Shown: one piece after another, positions 29,049-37,516 of the stretch | How the letters are laid out: each line of letters opens with the position of its first letter | Numbering within the stretch: position 1 is the first letter of the stretch | Assembly: GCF_902832885.1 (NCBI RefSeq) | Contig: NZ_CADFDK010000020.1 | Span: forward strand, 26,725-90,724 | Source of the DNA: Burkholderia seminalis DSM 23518 | Lineage (GTDB): Bacteria > Pseudomonadota > Gammaproteobacteria > Burkholderiales > Burkholderiaceae | DNA: 64,000 nt | Direction: 5' to 3' | Program-made: the position numbers and the translations under genes | Notes under the pieces: model-generated | What the model was told of the DNA's origin: nothing | Databases searched by the model: none | The model's input: the letters and a program-made list of their open reading frames with translations, nothing else

Positions 29049-29178
29049 CAACCTGCCGCGTATTCCTCTGATCATTTCGCAAGACTGGCGCTCTTTATAA
29101 GCAAAAGCCGTCCAGTTTTCAATCCCGTCGATCAAGAAACCGTTACCACGCCGCAAATGGCGCCTTTGGGCCGCCACC

Positions 29179-29200
29179 CTGTAAGAGTTACCAGTTACAG
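29179..29200. promoter_or_regulatory. CepR-binding box of cepI
   Basis: A 22-bp lux-type box with arms CTGTAA and TTACAG and centre GAGTTACCAG, 57 bp before the cepI start. It matches the cep box described upstream of cepI in B. cenocepacia. Confidence 0.9.
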
Positions 29201-29257
29201 CTCCCTCGTGCCGCGCGATGTAATGCACGCATACAAAAGCACAGATCCGAGGACACC

Positions 29258-29866
29258 ATGCGGACCTTCGTTCACGAGGAAGGGCGGTTGCCACACGAAC
29301 TTGCAGCGGATCTAGGGCGCTATCGGCGCCGCGTATTCGTCGAACAGCTCGGTTGGGCGCTTCCGTCGGCGAACGAAAGCTTCGAGCGCGACCAGTTCGA
29401 TCGCGACGATACCGTCTACGTGTTCGCGAGGAACGCCGGCGGCGACATGTGCGGATGCGCGCGCCTGCTGCCCACCACGCGCCCGTACCTGCTGAAGTCG
29501 CTGTTCGCCGACCTGATCGCCGAAGACATGCCGCTGCCGCAATCGGCCGCCGTCTGGGAGTTGTCCAGGTTCGCGGCGACCGACGACGAAGGCGGCCCGG
29601 GCAACGCCGAGTGGGCCGTGCGCCCGATGCTGGCCGCGGTCGTCGAATGCGCGGCGCAGCTCGGCGCGCGCCAGCTGATCGGCGTGACGTTCGCGAGCAT
29701 GGAGCGGCTGTTCCGCCGGATCGGCATTCACGCGCACCGCGCAGGCCCGCCGAAACAGGTGGACGGTCGTCTGGTGGTCGCGTGCTGGATCGACATCGAT
29801 CCGCAAACGTTTGCCGCGCTAGGAATCGAGCCGGGGCAGGCAACCCGGCAAGCCATCGCCGCCTGA
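29258..29866 (+). CDS. cepI: CepI, N-acyl-homoserine lactone synthase
   Basis: A 202-residue LuxI-family enzyme that makes octanoyl- (and some hexanoyl-) homoserine lactone from S-adenosylmethionine and acyl-ACP. The invariant residues are all visible: Arg24, Phe27, Trp33, Asp45, Asp48, Arg69, Glu101 and Arg104 in VWELSRF. It is read in the same direction as rsaM and is under the CepR box. The start ATG at 29258 follows GAGGACACC. The sequence is close to B. cenocepacia CepI throughout. Confidence 0.96.
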   Translation: MRTFVHEEGRLPHELAADLGRYRRRVFVEQLGWALPSANESFERDQFDRDDTVYVFARNAGGDMCGCARLLPTTRPYLLKSLFADLIAEDMPLPQSAAVWELSRFAATDDEGGPGNAEWAVRPMLAAVVECAAQLGARQLIGVTFASMERLFRRIGIHAHRAGPPKQVDGRLVVACWIDIDPQTFAALGIEPGQATRQAIAA

Positions 29867-29917
29867 GCCGGAACGCGCGTGTCCGTCCGGGCGGCATCGT
29901 AACGAAGGAGAACCAAC

Positions 29918-30682
29918 GTGGACCAGTCTCAGGTCTTTCGCGCGATGATGCCCGGCTTGACGAGCGCCGGCGGCGCCCGCATTGCGGTCGCCTATCCGTC
30001 GTTTCCCAGGCCCCTGCCGCTCGTGCGGCTCGACCGCCGCGGGCTCGTGTTTCGCGCCGCCGGCGCCGCGCCGCTCGTCTGCGGGCTGCCGCGCCCAGCG
30101 ACGCTGCTGGTCGCGGACGAGCCGCTCTGCTCGCTGCGCCTCGTGATTCGCGGCACCGCTCCGGCCGGAGGCGGCCAGCACGACCTGACGATGCAGCCGT
30201 CCGGCGCCGCCGGCGACGAGCTGCTGTGGCATGCGCTGCGCGATCGCGCACCGTACCGGCACATTCGGCACCCGCTGGCGCCCGTCGATACGACCCGCGC
30301 CGCCGACAGCGCGCCGCTCGCCCCGGCCGGCGAGGCCGCCCCGCGCCCGTCGCGCAGCACGGCCTTTCGCCTGCCGTGCCACAGCGACGCGCTGTTCTTT
30401 GCCGACTGGCTCGAATATCACTTCGACGAGCTGCGCGTGCTGTCGCAGCAGCACGGGCCGCAACTGCAGCTCAATCAGCTCGAGCGCCAGGTGGCCGACG
30501 ACGAGGTCGGCGTACGCTTCGTCTACGACATCGACGGCCATGCGACGCGGCATGCGCTGACCGACTGCGCACGCGAGGCCTGTGCATGGATCGAGACGGA
30601 AATGCGCGACAAGTACGCGCTGCCCGTCGCGCAGGAGCGGTTCGGCGCGTTTGCGGCACATGCGCGGGCCGGCGGCATGTGA
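29918..30682 (+). CDS. Conserved protein of unknown function downstream of cepI
   Basis: A 254-residue cytosolic protein beginning at a GTG preceded by GAAGGAG, 51 bp after cepI and on the same strand, so probably in the CepR-controlled transcript. It has two parts: an N-terminal beta-rich half (RIAVAYPSFPRPLPLVRLDRR) and, after a Pro/Ala linker near 125-145, a helical half (LFFADWLEYHFDELRVLSQQHG). No catalytic motif, signal or membrane segment is evident. A gene of this type follows cepI in other B. cepacia complex genomes; its function is not known to me. Confidence 0.8.
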   Translation: MDQSQVFRAMMPGLTSAGGARIAVAYPSFPRPLPLVRLDRRGLVFRAAGAAPLVCGLPRPATLLVADEPLCSLRLVIRGTAPAGGGQHDLTMQPSGAAGDELLWHALRDRAPYRHIRHPLAPVDTTRAADSAPLAPAGEAAPRPSRSTAFRLPCHSDALFFADWLEYHFDELRVLSQQHGPQLQLNQLERQVADDEVGVRFVYDIDGHATRHALTDCAREACAWIETEMRDKYALPVAQERFGAFAAHARAGGM

Positions 30683-30758
30683 ATGGATCACGCGGCTGCC
30701 AGTTGCATGGATACAACTAGCGCTTGCAAGCGTCCGGGTTTTCCCTTAAATTGACGTC

Positions 30759-30814
30759 TGTCTCCTCCATGTCTCCAAACATGGATTCAGCCCGCTCAAG
30801 CAGCGGGCTTTTTT
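30759..30814 (+). ncRNA. Candidate small RNA with anti-Shine-Dalgarno-like loop
   Basis: TTGCAA (30724-30729), 17 bp, TAAATT (30747-30752) could start a 55-nt transcript. It would contain CTCCTCC in its 5' part, a hairpin CCATGT-N6-ACATGG (30767-30784) and a clean terminator. It lies in an otherwise empty gap after the cepI-linked gene. The alternative is that only the terminator of that operon is real. Confidence 0.35.
30789..30814 (+). terminator. Rho-independent terminator after the cepI operon
   Basis: Arms AGCCCGC / GCGGGCT, 7-nt loop, then six T. It is 107 bp past the stop of the gene following cepI. Confidence 0.88.
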
Positions 30815-30857
30815 ATTGCCTGCGCGGATCTCGGGGCCACATCATTTTCCGTTCCGG

Positions 30858-31148
30858 CTAACCCGCCGGACGTGCGCCGGCCGGGTGCAGCCAGTAGTGA
30901 TACACCGTAAATATCAGCGCAAGCGCCACGACCAGGATCAACAACAGGTATAGCCAACCCTTCCTGGTCGACGGCAGGTCCGTCACGGCGCCGACGTCAC
31001 CCGTCAGTGCCATCAACGCGACCATCGCCAGCCCGGCCAGTACCAACGTGCCCTTGGCCACCCATCCAAAGACGGCCTCCAGTCCGGCCGCCCATCGCGA
31101 TTGGCGATAAGGTCCGGCAACCGGCCGACGCAGATCGGGCTTACTCAT
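30858..31148 (-). CDS. Small two-segment membrane protein
   Basis: A 96-residue protein with two hydrophobic helices (about 31-50 and 65-86), a basic N-terminus (KPDLRRP, YRQSR) and a short C-terminal tail. No family is recognised. The ATG at 31148 has GGGAGATGAGGA upstream, a good ribosome binding site. It has no partner gene nearby. The 297-bp gap beyond it (31149-31445) contains only a weak dyad, AACGA-N7-TCGTT near 31330. Confidence 0.65.
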   Translation of the reverse strand: MSKPDLRRPVAGPYRQSRWAAGLEAVFGWVAKGTLVLAGLAMVALMALTGDVGAVTDLPSTRKGWLYLLLILVVALALIFTVYHYWLHPAGARPAG

Positions 31149-31445
31149 TCCTCATCTCCCGTCCGACCTGCACGAATCCGCACGTCGAACAGCAGGCTGC
31201 TGCGGAAGGCCGGGATTTGAGGGCTCCGCAGACATGCGGCGGCCGCGGTGCACATACTGAATCTGAAGCGTCATGTTTGTTGTACTTGAGCGAGTCGGGA
31301 GTCGACCCTCCGCTTCGTTTGGCCGAAACGAATCGATATCGTTCGATACGACGAGCATGCGCCGCGACGCGATCCGCTCGCGTCACGCAATCCCGATCGG
31401 TCCGCTTATCATTGACCGGGCCTGCCACTCTTCGCCGAGGTCATC

Positions 31446-31832
31446 TTGCACGCCCATCTGCGCATTGCCCGCCCGGTCAGCAACCTCGCCCGCACCGAGC
31501 GCATGTATCGCGACGCCCTCGACCTGTCGGTCCTCGCGCGCTTCGACGATCACGACGGCTTTTCCGGCGTGATGCTCGGACGCGAAGGCCTCGACTATCA
31601 CTTCGAATTCACGCACTGCCCGGATCATCCGATCGCGCCGTCGCCCACACCCGAAGACCTGATCGTCTTCTACCTGCCCGATCGACCGGAATGGGAAGCC
31701 GCGTGCGAGCGCGCCGCCGCACATGGCTTCATGCCCGTGACGTCGTTCAATCCGTACTGGGAAATATCCGGCCAGACCTTCGAGGATGCCGACGGCTACC
31801 GGATCGTGCTGCAGAACGGCACGTGGCGCTGA
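31446..31832 (+). CDS. VOC-fold protein (glyoxalase/bleomycin-resistance family)
   Basis: A 128-residue single-chain vicinal-oxygen-chelate protein. RIARPVSNLARTERMYRDALDL is the standard first strand and helix (residues 6-27), followed by YHFEFTHC, IVFYLPD and a closing GYRIVLQNG. Homology begins at the TTG at 31446, preceded by GAGG; no ATG or GTG fits, so TTG is taken as the start. These proteins may be isomerases, resistance proteins or dioxygenases; no substrate can be assigned. Confidence 0.78.
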   Translation: MHAHLRIARPVSNLARTERMYRDALDLSVLARFDDHDGFSGVMLGREGLDYHFEFTHCPDHPIAPSPTPEDLIVFYLPDRPEWEAACERAAAHGFMPVTSFNPYWEISGQTFEDADGYRIVLQNGTWR

Positions 31833-31853
31833 CACGCGCAGACGCGTGAGCCG

Positions 31854-32420
31854 TTACGCGCCGGCAACACCGCCGGCGCGCGCGACATACACGACGTGCG
31901 GCCGCAGCGGATGCCCGTCCGGCAACGCGGGATGATCGAAGTCGCGCGCGGATTGGCGCAGCATGCCGATCTGTTCCATCACACGCCGCGACCGCACGTT
32001 GGTGTCGGCCGTCCACGCGAAGATTTCGCCGAGCCCGGCCCGGCCGAACCCGTCGGCCAGCGCGGCGGCAGCCGCTTCGAGCGCGTAGCCCTGCCCCCAC
32101 GCGTGGCGCGCCTGCCGCCACATGATCTCGACGCTCGGCGCCATCGGATGGGTTGCACGCGCTTCATGCGACAGACCGCAAAGCCCGATCAGCGTCGCGT
32201 CGGCACGACGTTCGACCGCCCACACGCCGAAGCCGTGTGCATCGAAATGCGCGTCGAAGCGCGCGATGAGGTCGCTCGCCTCGTCGACGGACATCGGGCC
32301 GCGCGCGAGCCACGCGATCACGTCCGAATCGGCATGCATCGCCGAAAGCGCACCCGCATCCGACGCACGCCAGCGACGCAGCATCAGGCGTTCGGTTTCG
32401 ATCTTCGAGAGGGTGGACAT
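31854..32420 (-). CDS. GNAT-family N-acetyltransferase
   Basis: A 188-residue RimJ/RimL-like acetyltransferase. IETERLMLRRWRASDAGAL is the first motif (7-25), MWRQARHAWGQGYALEAAAA is the acetyl-CoA loop, and TNVRSRRVMEQIGM the closing helix. The ATG at 32420 was chosen because similarity begins there and GAGAGGGTGGAC lies in the opposite orientation only upstream. It is convergent with the VOC gene by 21 bp. The substrate is unknown. Confidence 0.82.
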   Translation of the reverse strand: MSTLSKIETERLMLRRWRASDAGALSAMHADSDVIAWLARGPMSVDEASDLIARFDAHFDAHGFGVWAVERRADATLIGLCGLSHEARATHPMAPSVEIMWRQARHAWGQGYALEAAAAALADGFGRAGLGEIFAWTADTNVRSRRVMEQIGMLRQSARDFDHPALPDGHPLRPHVVYVARAGGVAGA

Positions 32421-32503
32421 GGGTGATGAGAATCGCACGGGCGGCAGCGGAACGCTGGTGACATCACGAACCCGAAGGCGGGGCGGCTGACGAAGGAGGA
32501 AGC

Positions 32504-32533
32504 TCGATCGTCGCGTCTGGGCGCGACGATCGA
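32504..32533. terminator. Long perfect hairpin downstream of ribA
   Basis: Twelve-bp perfect arms (TCGATCGTCGCG and its complement) with a 6-nt loop, 44 bp past the ribA stop on the minus strand. There is no T tract, so it may protect the 3' end or act with Rho. Confidence 0.45.
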
Positions 32534-32576
32534 TGGAACAAACCACGAGAAACGGGCACGGGTGCGCCCATCGCGA

Positions 32577-33227
32577 TTACTCGTTTTCCTCGAAGTAATG
32601 CCCGAACTTCGTCTGCTTCGTGCGGATATAACGCTCGTTTTCCTCGCGTACGGGCACCGCCAGCGCCACGCGTTCGCAGACCGGAATGCCGTGCTTCGCG
32701 AGCGTGTCGAACTTCTCCGGGTTGTTGCTCATCAGCCGCACTGACGTCACGCCGAGGATCCGCAGGATCGCGGCGGCCGAATCGTATTCGCGGGCATCGT
32801 CGGGCAGGCCGAGGTCGAGGTTCGCCTCGACGGTGTCGCGCCCCTGCTCCTGCAGCGCGTACGCGCGGATCTTGTTGCTCAGGCCGATCCCGCGCCCTTC
32901 ATGACCGCGCAGGTACAACAGCACGCCGCGGTCTTCCGCCGCGATGTAGCGCAACGCAAGGTCGAGCTGCTCGCCGCAATCGCAGCGATACGAGCCGAAC
33001 ACGTCGCCGGTCAGGCATTCGGAGTGCAGCCGCGTCAGCACCGACTGCTCGCCGGCCACGTCGCCCATCACGAGCGCAAGATGTTCGGCATCGCTGCCCG
33101 ATACGCGAAACGCGTATGACTTGAACGTACCGTAACGCGTAGGCAGCGACGCGGTGGCGACGAGTGTCACGCACTCGTCAGCCTGGTCATTGCCCGGCGC
33201 GGGCGATTGGGGACGCGAAGACATCAT
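32577..33227 (-). CDS. ribA: GTP cyclohydrolase II
   Basis: A 216-residue enzyme for the first committed step of riboflavin synthesis, opening GTP to the diaminopyrimidine with release of formate and pyrophosphate. Zinc ligands are Cys71, Cys82 and Cys84 ([18 protein letters not shown]); the substrate loop is [12 protein letters not shown], and NPEKFDTL closes the active site. It is a stand-alone ribA without the ribB domain, and no other rib genes are near. Two ATGs in a row begin it; the first is used. No FMN riboswitch was seen upstream. Confidence 0.92.
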   Translation of the reverse strand: MMSSRPQSPAPGNDQADECVTLVATASLPTRYGTFKSYAFRVSGSDAEHLALVMGDVAGEQSVLTRLHSECLTGDVFGSYRCDCGEQLDLALRYIAAEDRGVLLYLRGHEGRGIGLSNKIRAYALQEQGRDTVEANLDLGLPDDAREYDSAAAILRILGVTSVRLMSNNPEKFDTLAKHGIPVCERVALAVPVREENERYIRTKQTKFGHYFEENE

Positions 33228-33272
33228 GAATTGAATCGAAACGTTCAGGAATGTAGGAGTTGTGTGGATAGT

Positions 33273-33338
33273 GCGTGACGGGAGTTTACCGCTAATCTGG
33301 AAACGTCACGCGACTGCCACTGCGCGCCCGGCTATACT
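33273..33338. promoter_or_regulatory. Divergent control region of ribA and the CBS gene
   Basis: Perfect arms GCGTGACG (33273-33280) and CGTCACGC (33304-33311) span 39 bp, and a good -10 TATACT for the CBS gene is at 33333-33338. The -35 is poor, as if an activator or regulator were needed. Confidence 0.4.
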
Positions 33339-33405
33339 GGGCTCAACGGGTGTCGCGCACCAACGCCCTGCCTTCCCTGTATCGACCTGCACACGGAGAA
33401 AGCGA

Positions 33406-33864
33406 ATGAGCACGACTGTCGCGCAGATTCTCAAGGCCAAGCCTGATTCGGGCCGCACGATCTACACCGTCACGAAGACCGATTTCGTCTACGACGCCAT
33501 CAAGCTGATGGCGGAAAAGGGGATCGGCGCGTTGCTGGTCGTGGACGGCGACGACATCGCGGGTATCGTCACCGAGCGCGATTACGCGCGCAAGGTCGTC
33601 CTGCAGGACCGTTCATCGAAAGCGACCCGCGTCGAGGAAATCATGACGGCGAAGGTACGCTACGTCGAACCGTCGCAATCCACCGACGAGTGCATGGCGC
33701 TGATGACCGAGCACCGGATGCGCCACCTGCCCGTCCTCGACGGCGGCAAGCTGGTCGGCCTCATCTCGATCGGCGACCTCGTGAAGAGCGTGATCGCCGA
33801 TCAGCAGTTCACGATCAGCCAGCTCGAACACTACATTCACGGCACGCCGGTCGCTTCGACCTGA
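33406..33864 (+). CDS. Two-CBS-domain protein
   Basis: A 152-residue protein made only of a pair of CBS motifs (a Bateman module), about 10-65 and 75-135. GIGALLVVDGDDIAGIVTERDYARKV is split over the first, and MRHLPVLDGGKLVGLISIGDLVK over the second. Such stand-alone modules bind adenosyl ligands such as AMP, ATP or NAD(H) and modulate other proteins; the partner is unknown. GGAG sits 9 bp before the ATG at 33406. The gene is single. Confidence 0.88.
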   Translation: MSTTVAQILKAKPDSGRTIYTVTKTDFVYDAIKLMAEKGIGALLVVDGDDIAGIVTERDYARKVVLQDRSSKATRVEEIMTAKVRYVEPSQSTDECMALMTEHRMRHLPVLDGGKLVGLISIGDLVKSVIADQQFTISQLEHYIHGTPVAST

Positions 33865-33874
33865 TCCGCGCAGC

Positions 33875-33905
33875 AAAAAAGGCCCAAACGCGTCAGCGTC
33901 TGGGC
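33875..33905 (-). terminator. Terminator of the DUF4148 gene
   Basis: Ten-bp arms with one G-U pair (GCCCAAACGC / GCGTCTGGGC) and a 4-nt loop, followed on the minus strand by six T (33880-33875). Confidence 0.75.
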
Positions 33906-34020
33906 GGAAAGCCGCCGACATGCGGCGACGGAGGTTCTGCTCCAGCGGGCGAACGACGCGCGCAAACGGCGCGCGTCTCGTCGTTTGAATGGTGCGCTCG
34001 GGCAGACCGGGGACGTTCGA

Positions 34021-34350
34021 TTAGTTGCCGAAGTAGACCGAATTCACCGGATTCGGTGCTTCCCGCGTCACGCGGCGGCCGGCTTGGCCCGCGCCCGTCG
34101 CGACGGCGCCGTAGCCGCTCGTATCGGCCTGCGCGAGCATCGGCTGGTTCGGCTGGATCCGCTGTTCGGCTGCCTGGATGTTGCTCGGGTACTGCGCATC
34201 GCTCGCCAGCGGCTTGTAGCCGTTCTGTTCGAGTTGCACGAGTTCGGCCTTGACCTGGTCGCGCGTCAGCCCCTGTTCGGACTGTGCAAACGATGCGATC
34301 GGTGCGGCAAGGACGGATGCGGCGATGGCTGCGTAGATGATCGACTTCAT
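34021..34350 (-). CDS. DUF4148 secreted small protein
   Basis: A 109-residue exported protein: signal peptide MKSIIYAAIAASVLAAPIASFA, cut near residue 22, then the DUF4148 motif TRDQVKAELVQLEQNGYKP and YPSNIQAAEQRI. This family is abundant in Burkholderia, with many small periplasmic paralogues of unknown function. The ATG at 34350 has GGAGGTAAATC upstream. It is monocistronic, ending in the terminator at 33875. Confidence 0.85.
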   Translation of the reverse strand: MKSIIYAAIAASVLAAPIASFAQSEQGLTRDQVKAELVQLEQNGYKPLASDAQYPSNIQAAEQRIQPNQPMLAQADTSGYGAVATGAGQAGRRVTREAPNPVNSVYFGN

Positions 34351-34864
34351 GATTTACCTCCGGAATATGTTCTCTTTTGACGTCGCCTCGGCAGGACCCT
34401 GTCTGAAGCGAATGAATCCAGTGTAGTGCGCGTCACTCCAAGGGGAAACCCTTAGTTGGAACATACAGCGTTGCAATTTTGGAAAAAATCACCAAATATT
34501 TCCGCACACAGCCCGCGCAACTTGCGTTATATGCACAACAATCGCTGACGAAACGCCAACAGCCGGATCACATATCCCGAAGGTTGTGTTGTAGAATCGT
34601 AAGGTTTTAATCGCCAGCCGATATTCCATCCACCATGTACGCGCTCACGCTCCTTTCGGTTTCGCCGTCCGGCCCGGCCGGCGTGCGCGCGCACGCCGGC
34701 CATCCGGCGCATCCCCTCGCTCGACGCACGGCCCAGGCACCGCTCGCCCCTGCCCGGCGCCTGATCTGACGGCTCGGTCTCCTCCCGGAGCCAGGTCAGA
34801 CAGGCTCCGGGCGATCCCCATAGGCACGCCACGCCTGCCCTTGCCGATCATTTGGAGAACTGCC
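34351..34864. other. 514-bp divergent region between DUF4148 gene and rnk
   Basis: The middle (34400-34600) is A+T-rich promoter-like DNA with a -10 candidate TAGAAT at 34592-34597. Downstream, in the rnk leader, are a 44-codon ORF from ATG 34635 to TGA 34769 and a hairpin with perfect arms CCCGGAGCC and GGCTCCGGG at 34784-34811, about 53 bp before rnk. Confidence 0.5.
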
Positions 34865-35263
34865 ATGAAACAACGCCTTTACCAGTTGACCGAACTCGAC
34901 GTTGCTCGCCTCGAGAAGCACGCCGAACAGAACCCGCACTTCCAGACCATGCTCGACACGCTGCTCGAGCGTGCCGACATCGTGCAGCCCGACGCCATCA
35001 AGGCCAATGTCGTCACGATGAACTCGCAGATCACGCTGCTCGACGAAGCGACCCAGGAACAGGCGACCTGGACGATTGTTTATCCGGACGCCGCCAATCT
35101 CGAACTCGGCCGCCTGAACGTCTTCTCGCCCGTCGGCATGGCGCTGCTGGGCACGCAGCGTGGCCAGATGGTCAAGGTGATGCAGCCGAGCGGCGCCGAA
35201 AAGCAGATGAAAGTCTCCGCGATCGTGTTCCAGCCGGAAGCCAACGGCGAGTACACGCGCTGA
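34865..35263 (+). CDS. rnk: Nucleoside diphosphate kinase regulator (GreA/GreB-like)
   Basis: A 132-residue Rnk-type protein: a short N-terminal coiled coil (LDVARLEKHAEQN to LERADIV) and a C-terminal FKBP-like domain related to GreA (TWTIVYPDAAN, VFSPVGMALLG, QRGQMVKVMQP). Rnk binds RNA polymerase near the secondary channel and affects nucleotide pools and GTP-dependent exopolysaccharide synthesis in related bacteria. The ATG at 34865 has TTGGAGAAC upstream. It ends at a strong terminator. Confidence 0.9.
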   Translation: MKQRLYQLTELDVARLEKHAEQNPHFQTMLDTLLERADIVQPDAIKANVVTMNSQITLLDEATQEQATWTIVYPDAANLELGRLNVFSPVGMALLGTQRGQMVKVMQPSGAEKQMKVSAIVFQPEANGEYTR

Positions 35264-35306
35264 CGTCACCGGCGGCCAGTGCCGCGCGCAACACCGACGC
35301 ACAACG

Positions 35307-35336
35307 AAAAAAGCGAGGCACGCGCCTCGCTTTTTT
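35307..35336. terminator. Bidirectional terminator after rnk
   Basis: Arms AAAAAAGCGAGG / CCTCGCTTTTTT with a 6-nt loop; a T run on both strands. Confidence 0.92.
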
Positions 35337-35380
35337 GCATCCGGACGACGCGAATCGTCGACATCACATTCCGCAGACAA

Positions 35381-35408
35381 AAAAAAGGCGCCCGAAGGCG
35401 CCTTTTTT
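35381..35408. terminator. Bidirectional terminator after the major porin gene
   Basis: Arms AAAAAAGGCGCC / GGCGCCTTTTTT with a CGAA tetraloop, 34 bp from the minus-strand porin stop. Confidence 0.92.
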
Positions 35409-35441
35409 GATGCTGCGAAGCGGGTTACCCCGCCGTCACGC

Positions 35442-36557
35442 TTAGAAGCGGTGACGCAGACCAACCGTTGCTGCGGTTTGGTTGATCGACGAGCTCGGCA
35501 GCGTGCTGACGTCGCCGTTGTAGATCGATGCGCCGATGCCGTTCTTCGCTGCACGCTGGTACACAGCTTGTGCGTAGACGTCCGTACGCTTCGACAGTGC
35601 GTAGTCAGCTTGCAGGCCGAACTGGTTCCAGTGCGTGCTGCCGTTGTTGATCTTCGCGTTCGTGTACGTGTAAGCAGCACCCAGGCCGAGAGCCGGCGTC
35701 AGGTTGTACTTTGCGTTGACTTCGTAGTTGTCGGTGCGCAGCGTGCTCACACCAACAGCATTGTTGTCGAGACGCGCTTGCGTCCACGCTGCGCCGACTT
35801 GCGCCGGGCCGAATGCGTAACCAGCAGCAGCGCCGTACGTACGGACGCGGCCTTGGCTAGCGATGCCACCGATCGCCGACGACGTTGCGCCGTTTGCGTT
35901 CGTGCCGTCACCCAGGTTCGCTTGCGAGTATGCAGCTGCGAGCTTCAGACCTTGGAACTGGTATGCAGCGCCCGCGCTGTATGCACGGTTGTTGCCGAAG
36001 TTCGTGTTGTTCGAGAACGAGTACGTGCCGCCGAATTGCAGGCCAGCGTAGTTCGCGCTCGTGTACTTGATCGTGTTGTTCTGTGCGACGTCACCGTTCG
36101 TGCTCAGACGGTCGAGGTTCAGCGGGTGCGCGAAGTACGTGCCGCCCCACGAGCCCGTTGCCGTCAGCGGCGCCAGGTAGTCTTGCGTTGCGTCATACTG
36201 CTTGCCCAGCGTGACCGTGCCGTACTGGCTCGACAGGCCGACGAAAGCCTGGCGGTTGAACATGCCGCCGTTGCCGTTCGCGAAGCGGCCGTTACCGATG
36301 TTGAAGCCGCTTTCCAACGTGAAGATTGCCTTCAGGCCGCCACCGAGGTCTTCCGAACCACGCAGGCCGAAACGGCTCTGGTCAATGCCCGAACCCATCG
36401 ACCAACGCGACTTGCCAGCTTGGCCCAGTGCCGGTTGGACGTTGCTTTGGTAGGTGATGCCTGCGTCCAGCACGCCGTACAGCGTGACGCTGCTTTGCGC
36501 GTGAGCGACGGTAGCGAACGATGCTGCAGCTGCTGCAACGATCAGAGTCTTGTTCAT
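35442..36557 (-). CDS. Major outer-membrane porin (OpcP-like)
   Basis: A 371-residue Gram-negative porin with a signal peptide ending VAHA before QSSVTLYGVLDAGI and a C-terminal GLRHRF. It resembles the OpcP1/Omp38 general-diffusion porins of Burkholderia. Codon use differs from its neighbours, with many GTT, GCT and CAG codons and lower third-position G+C, as expected of a very highly expressed gene. The ATG at 36557 has AAGGGAGCTCCACGA upstream. It is paralogous to, but distinct from, the porin at 14562, and carries its own promoter region. Confidence 0.92.
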   Translation of the reverse strand: MNKTLIVAAAAASFATVAHAQSSVTLYGVLDAGITYQSNVQPALGQAGKSRWSMGSGIDQSRFGLRGSEDLGGGLKAIFTLESGFNIGNGRFANGNGGMFNRQAFVGLSSQYGTVTLGKQYDATQDYLAPLTATGSWGGTYFAHPLNLDRLSTNGDVAQNNTIKYTSANYAGLQFGGTYSFSNNTNFGNNRAYSAGAAYQFQGLKLAAAYSQANLGDGTNANGATSSAIGGIASQGRVRTYGAAAGYAFGPAQVGAAWTQARLDNNAVGVSTLRTDNYEVNAKYNLTPALGLGAAYTYTNAKINNGSTHWNQFGLQADYALSKRTDVYAQAVYQRAAKNGIGASIYNGDVSTLPSSSINQTAATVGLRHRF

Positions 36558-37144
36558 TCGTGGAGCTCCCTTCTAAAAAGAGGCAGGTCTCGCGACCTTG
36601 TTCATAAACGGTCTTCAACCGCCCGGGAGTGCCATCGGTCCTGCTGGCCACGCCCGGATAGTTGCCCGTTTGGGAACCGTGAGTTTAGGGGTGTACCCTA
36701 GGGGAGCGATCCGCAAATAAAGAAATAAGCTTTTCCAGAACTAGAAATAATGAAAGTGGGGACTAGTCATAAGTATTTGTTTTAACGCTTGTTTTTGACC
36801 TCTTGACGACAGCATTTTGGAGGCCTTCATCGCACCATTCTTACATGTCATCGTCTTGACGGTTGCATAGAAACAACAAACGGATCCGGCCAAGCGCCCC
36901 AAAACAGTAATTTTTACCTGCTTTGATCTCGATCTTCAGGCGTCGGGCGCCTAAAACACTGGCAACCATCGGTAAACAGAATGCGGCGGCCGCGTCGCGG
37001 GCGACATCCCCGTCAGCCGGCAGAAAGGAACAGGCGGTTTGCGCCTGCCGTGACACGCAGTAACAGCCTTAACCGCTCACGTAACCCGGCGGGCGTACCG
37101 GCAGGCTAATGTAAGGCAGCCTTCAATACTGCACAGGACACGCC
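36558..37144. other. 587-bp divergent intergenic region
   Basis: A+T-rich between 36700 and 36850, consistent with the strong porin promoter, though I cannot place its -35 and -10 with confidence. TAGGG-N5-CCCTA (36686-36700) lies 129 bp upstream of the porin start and could be an operator. No gene is seen. Confidence 0.4.
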
Positions 37145-37516
37145 ATGAATCGACGCTCGTTGTTGCGCGCCATCGGATTGACCGCCGCGTTTGCCGGGAC
37201 CGGCTGGCTGCGCGCCGCCTCGGCCCAGCCCGCACCGCCCGTGTATCGGCCGTCCGGCCCGAACCGCGTACCCGGCGGGCCGCCGTACGACGATCGCCCG
37301 CATCTCGCGCCGCCGGCGGCCCGGCACGACCGCCGGCCGCCGCCGCCCCGGCCGCACGGCTATATATGGACGGATGGCTACTGGCGCTGGCAGCGCGGCC
37401 GCTATATATGGGTGTCCGGCCGCTGGGTCGCACGACGCCCCGGACGTCGCTGGGTACCCGGCTACTGGCGCCGCCAGGGGCCGGTATGGGTCTACGTCGA
37501 CGGCTCGTGGCGATAG
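37145..37516 (+). CDS. YXWGXW repeat-containing secreted protein
   Basis: A 123-residue exported protein. The N-terminus MNRRSLLRAIGLTAAFAGTG is Tat-like (twin Arg), ending AASA; a Pro/Arg-rich linker follows, then aromatic repeats GYIWTDGYWRWQRGRYIWV and WVPGYWRRQGPVWVYVDGSW, here broken into short units of the W-x-x-G-x-W kind. Such proteins are common in Burkholderia and are thought to lie in the envelope, but the function is not known. The 293 bp after it (37517-37809) show no supportable gene. Confidence 0.82.
   Translation: MNRRSLLRAIGLTAAFAGTGWLRAASAQPAPPVYRPSGPNRVPGGPPYDDRPHLAPPAARHDRRPPPPRPHGYIWTDGYWRWQRGRYIWVSGRWVARRPGRRWVPGYWRRQGPVWVYVDGSWR

Noticed and set aside
33228-33405. FMN riboswitch before ribA
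   Set aside because: The gap does not show the conserved RFN element pattern; only a short dyad is present.
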